Source: UBA10347 sp905182135
GTDB lineage: Bacteria > Actinomycetota > Acidimicrobiia > Acidimicrobiales > UBA10347
Direction of reading: 5' to 3'
DNA: 64,000 nucleotides
Assembly (NCBI GenBank): GCA_963925805.1
Contig: CAWUSE010000023.1
Span: forward strand, 195,763-259,762
Numbering within the stretch: the first letter of the stretch is position 1; the number at the start of each line of letters is the position of its first letter. Under the pieces are notes generated by a model. The model searched no databases and was not told where the DNA came from. It saw only the letters and a program-made list of their open reading frames with translations. Shown here in pieces: positions 61,672 to 64,000 of the stretch. Both the position numbers and the translations under genes were made by a program.

Positions 61672-62667
61672 GCCGAACATGATGTTGTGATCAAGGGAGG
61701 CACCGTTGCCGATGGCTCCGGCTCGGTACCTCGCACCACCGACGTTGCGATCACAGGCGGCGTTAATGCAGCTGTGGGTGATGGGCTGACCAGCGCCCGG
61801 ATCATCGATGCCTCGTGGCCCTTGGTTAGGTCGATGTGCACACCCACTAGGAAGGTCAGGCCGCGTGGGACCACGAGCTCGACGCATTTTTCAGCAATGG
61901 GTGACATCGCTGGTGATGGGCAACTGGGGGGTCGGTTTCGTACCGTGTCCGCTGGTGTATAACAGACGCTCATCGAACGTATGGAAGGGGTCGAAGACAC
62001 ACCCGGCGCTGCACTGCACGAAGGTGTGCCATGGGGAGCGCGGGTGAACTTCCCCGAGTACCTCGATTTCTTGGACCCACGCTCCTATTCATTCGACGTC
62101 GGCGCCTCGCTTGCTCACAGTGCTCTTCGGTTCCATGTGATGCGTGACCGAGGCGTACGCAATCAAGACGCCACTGAGGTCGACGTCGCGGCAATGCGCG
62201 AACTCGCTGCCCGGGCCATTGCTGCCGGAACGATCGGACTCTCTACGTCACGCACGATCTTTCACCGGTCCTTGGACGCAAGCGCGGTGCCGGCCACAAG
62301 ACTGGCGCAAGGTTCTGGACTTCGTGACCGCACCCGAGGCGCGCAGATTTCGATCGAGTTCCTCGTGGAGAAGCAGACGCGCGGTCATGCTCGTCTGTAT
62401 GGCCTTGACGACGGCGGCACGCTCGAAAAGGGTGTGCGAGCAGAACTGAATGTGATCGCCTTCGACAATCTGTAGGTGCGACGGCCAGTCACGACTGCCG
62501 ATCTACCTGGCGGCCACGTTCGCTTCCTGCAGCCCTTGTCGGGCCGAACGCACGGCCGATTAAGCGCAGCCTCTTCACCGTGCTGTTCAGGACAGCCAAT
62601 TTTGCCTTGGTGGACGAGAATCTGGAACCTTCCCGCGGCCCCGACGCAGCGTTTGGCACGGCCTTGA
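61672..62667 (+). pseudogene. Decayed D-aminoacylase/N-acyl-D-amino-acid deacylase
   Basis: EHDVVIKGGTVADGSG (N-terminus), DVHTH followed by TAG where a Tyr is usual, then EGQAAWDHELDAFFSNG in one frame; TSLVMGNWGVGF in another (the conserved Cys of GNCGVGF is Trp); MEGVEDTPGAALHEGVPWG, FPEYLDFLDPRSYSFDVGA, and the C-terminal ARLYGLDDGGTLEKG and AELNVIAFDNL followed by TAG. Several frameshifts, stops and a large deletion before the C-terminal part. Directly follows the MFS gene. Confidence 0.82.
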
Positions 62668-62681
62668 GGTCGACAAGCTGG

Positions 62682-62716
62682 CGCTATCTCGCCAGGCGCT
62701 GCTTGGCGAGATAGCG
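62682..62716. terminator. 13-bp perfect inverted repeat, probable bidirectional terminator
   Basis: CGCTATCTCGCCA (62682-62694) and TGGCGAGATAGCG (62704-62716) are perfect complements around a 9-base loop. They lie between the converging D-aminoacylase remnant and the acyl-CoA dehydrogenase. There is no T-run. Confidence 0.6.
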
Positions 62717-62775
62717 TTCGAGCGGTGCCAGCATTCCGTCTGCGCTGAATTCAACGGCAACGATTGTAGGTGATC

Positions 62776-63996
62776 TCACCCGTTGGCGTCGGCGGAGGGA
62801 ACGTCGTGGCGGCGAAGCTCGCGGCGAGCAACGGCCATCAAATGCACCTCGTCGGGCCCGTCAGCGATCCGGAGCGATCGCATCGATGCGTACCAGCGGG
62901 CCAGGGGAGTGTCGTCGGAGACGCCGGCTGCGCCAAAGACCTGAATGGCTCGGTCGATGACTTTTGTGGCCGTGCGCATGACCTGGACCTTGATGAGCGA
63001 CATCTGTGGGGCTGCTGCCTTGTCGCCTTCGTTGTCCATGAGCCATGCCGTGCGTAGCGTGAGGAGCCGTGCGGACTCGATGTCGATACGGGCTTCCGCG
63101 ATCCAGTCCATCACGTTTGAGCGAGTCGATACAGCGGCCCCAAACGTGTTCCGCGTCGGCGCCCGCTCACACATGAGCCGCAGTGCTTCTTCGGCGATGC
63201 CAATCATGCGCATGCAGTGCTGCACGCGAGCCGGGCCGAGACGAGCCTGGCCGATACCGAAACCACCGCCTACCTGGCCAAGCACACTGTCTGCTGGCAG
63301 GCGCACGTCTTCCAGGGTTAGTTCGACATGTCCATCGGGATCGATGTAGCCAAACTTTGGAAGGTTCCGCACGATTGTCATACCTGGCGTATCGGTGGGC
63401 ACTATGAACTGTGTGTGGCGGCCATGTCGAGGTGCGTCTGGGTCCGTGTTCGCAACGGTCATCAGATAGCGGCACTGTGGGTGTAGAACGCCGCTGATGT
63501 ACCACTTGCGCCCATTGAGCACCCAGTCAGCGCCTTCCTGGACGGCCGTAGTTGCGATGTTGCTGGCGTCGCTCGAAGCGATCGCCGGTTCGGTCATAGC
63601 GAACGCTGACTTGATACGGCCGTCGAGTTGGGGCTCGAGCCAGCGCTCCTTCTGTGTGTCGGAGCCGTAGATGATCATGGCGTCACCGTTGATGTTCGAA
63701 GGTGGGTCGCAGTTGGTCGCCTCTTGGGCGAGCGGGTGCTTGCCCATCATTTCGGCGAGCGGCGCATAATCAACGAAAGAAAGTCCGGGCCCGTAGTCAG
63801 GATTGCGAACGCAAAGGTTCCACAGACCCTGATCTTTTGCCTCCTGCTTGAGCCGTTCTATCGTCGCTGGCTGCTGGTTCGGCACTGCCTCGCGCTCGGC
63901 AAGCGCATCTGCCTCTGCAGGAATCACCCGGTCAGAGATGAAGGAACCAAGCTGATCTACAAGTTCTGTAGCGCGAGCAGAGCGTGAGAAGTCCAT
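62776..63996 (-). CDS. Acyl-CoA dehydrogenase
   Basis: A 406-residue flavoprotein dehydrogenase, complete to ATG 63996. Signatures: FAMTEPAIASSDASNIATTA, WVLNGRKWYISGV, and the C-terminal AIQVFGAAGVSDDTPLARWY. Only four bases lie upstream in the window, so its promoter and any operon partner are outside. Belongs to the ACAD10/11-like group common in actinobacteria; the acyl substrate is unknown. Confidence 0.92.
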   Translation of the reverse strand: MDFSRSARATELVDQLGSFISDRVIPAEADALAEREAVPNQQPATIERLKQEAKDQGLWNLCVRNPDYGPGLSFVDYAPLAEMMGKHPLAQEATNCDPPSNINGDAMIIYGSDTQKERWLEPQLDGRIKSAFAMTEPAIASSDASNIATTAVQEGADWVLNGRKWYISGVLHPQCRYLMTVANTDPDAPRHGRHTQFIVPTDTPGMTIVRNLPKFGYIDPDGHVELTLEDVRLPADSVLGQVGGGFGIGQARLGPARVQHCMRMIGIAEEALRLMCERAPTRNTFGAAVSTRSNVMDWIAEARIDIESARLLTLRTAWLMDNEGDKAAAPQMSLIKVQVMRTATKVIDRAIQVFGAAGVSDDTPLARWYASMRSLRIADGPDEVHLMAVARRELRRHDVPSADANG

Positions 63997-64000
63997 TGTG

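Overview
The window is a chromosomal segment of a moderately GC-rich bacterium, most likely an actinobacterium and plausibly class Acidimicrobiia (inference from gene content only). Supporting signs are a mycothiol-dependent (MDMPI-type) enzyme, two F420-type luciferase-like oxidoreductases, an MpaB/DUF2236 oxygenase, SRPBCC-rich operons, cytochrome P450, an IlvD paralogue, and a very high density of family III (CaiB/BaiF) CoA-transferases, acyl-CoA dehydrogenases and enoyl-CoA hydratases. No rRNA, tRNA or CRISPR array was recognised. The content is that of an accessory, catabolic region: activation, CoA transfer and beta-oxidation-like processing of organic acids, plus dehalogenation, desulfation and hydantoin/oxoproline-type hydrolysis.

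Layout. 1-6 kb: the end of an ABC-F ATPase, a methyltransferase, a PlsC-like acyltransferase, an MpaB-like oxygenase and an SRPBCC protein. 6.8-9.7 kb: a tightly overlapped operon of two very small membrane proteins, two SRPBCC proteins and an SDR-DUF2867 protein. 9.8-19.1 kb: a double CoA-transferase, ilvD, an amidohydrolase, an SDR, an APH-type phosphotransferase, two adjacent tautomerases and a macro-domain protein. 19.2-19.9 kb: a decayed ArsM/UbiE-like methyltransferase. 20.3-27.6 kb: a carboxymuconolactone-decarboxylase pair, a sulfurtransferase, a split CoA-transferase pair, an acyl-CoA synthetase and a ketoacyl synthase. 27.6-31.8 kb: hydantoinase A/B and RidA. 32-46 kb: mixed catabolic genes, including a haloalkane dehalogenase facing a TetR regulator, two LLM oxidoreductases, a nitroreductase-FAH pair and a sulfatase. 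46-52 kb: a gene graveyard (wax-ester synthase, P450, sorbosone dehydrogenase and alpha/beta hydrolase remnants, and a LarC C-terminal half) around a fused double CoA-transferase and a ZIP transporter. 52.9-64 kb: P450, an IS6-type remnant, an NtaA-type monooxygenase, a CoA-transferase / enoyl-CoA hydratase / redoxin operon, an MDMPI enzyme, an MFS transporter, a decayed D-aminoacylase and an acyl-CoA dehydrogenase.

The most notable result is two probable selenoprotein genes. In a carboxymuconolactone-decarboxylase/AhpD-like gene (20790-21302) and in a redoxin-like gene (58165-59169, minus strand), an in-frame UGA sits exactly at the expected redox-active cysteine (CxxU and UxC). The frame is otherwise intact on both sides. 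A stem-loop with bacterial SECIS geometry follows at the right distance. A conventional annotation would split or truncate both genes. By contrast, the true pseudogenes here carry several lesions each, with UGA at non-cysteine positions.

A second theme is CoA-transferase architecture. Five genes hold seven CaiB-type domains. One adjacent gene pair and one fused gene each appear to combine a half carrying a carboxylate at the catalytic position with a half lacking it. A third theme is decay: at least seven pseudogenes or fragments, some broken by short tandem duplications (14-17 bp)
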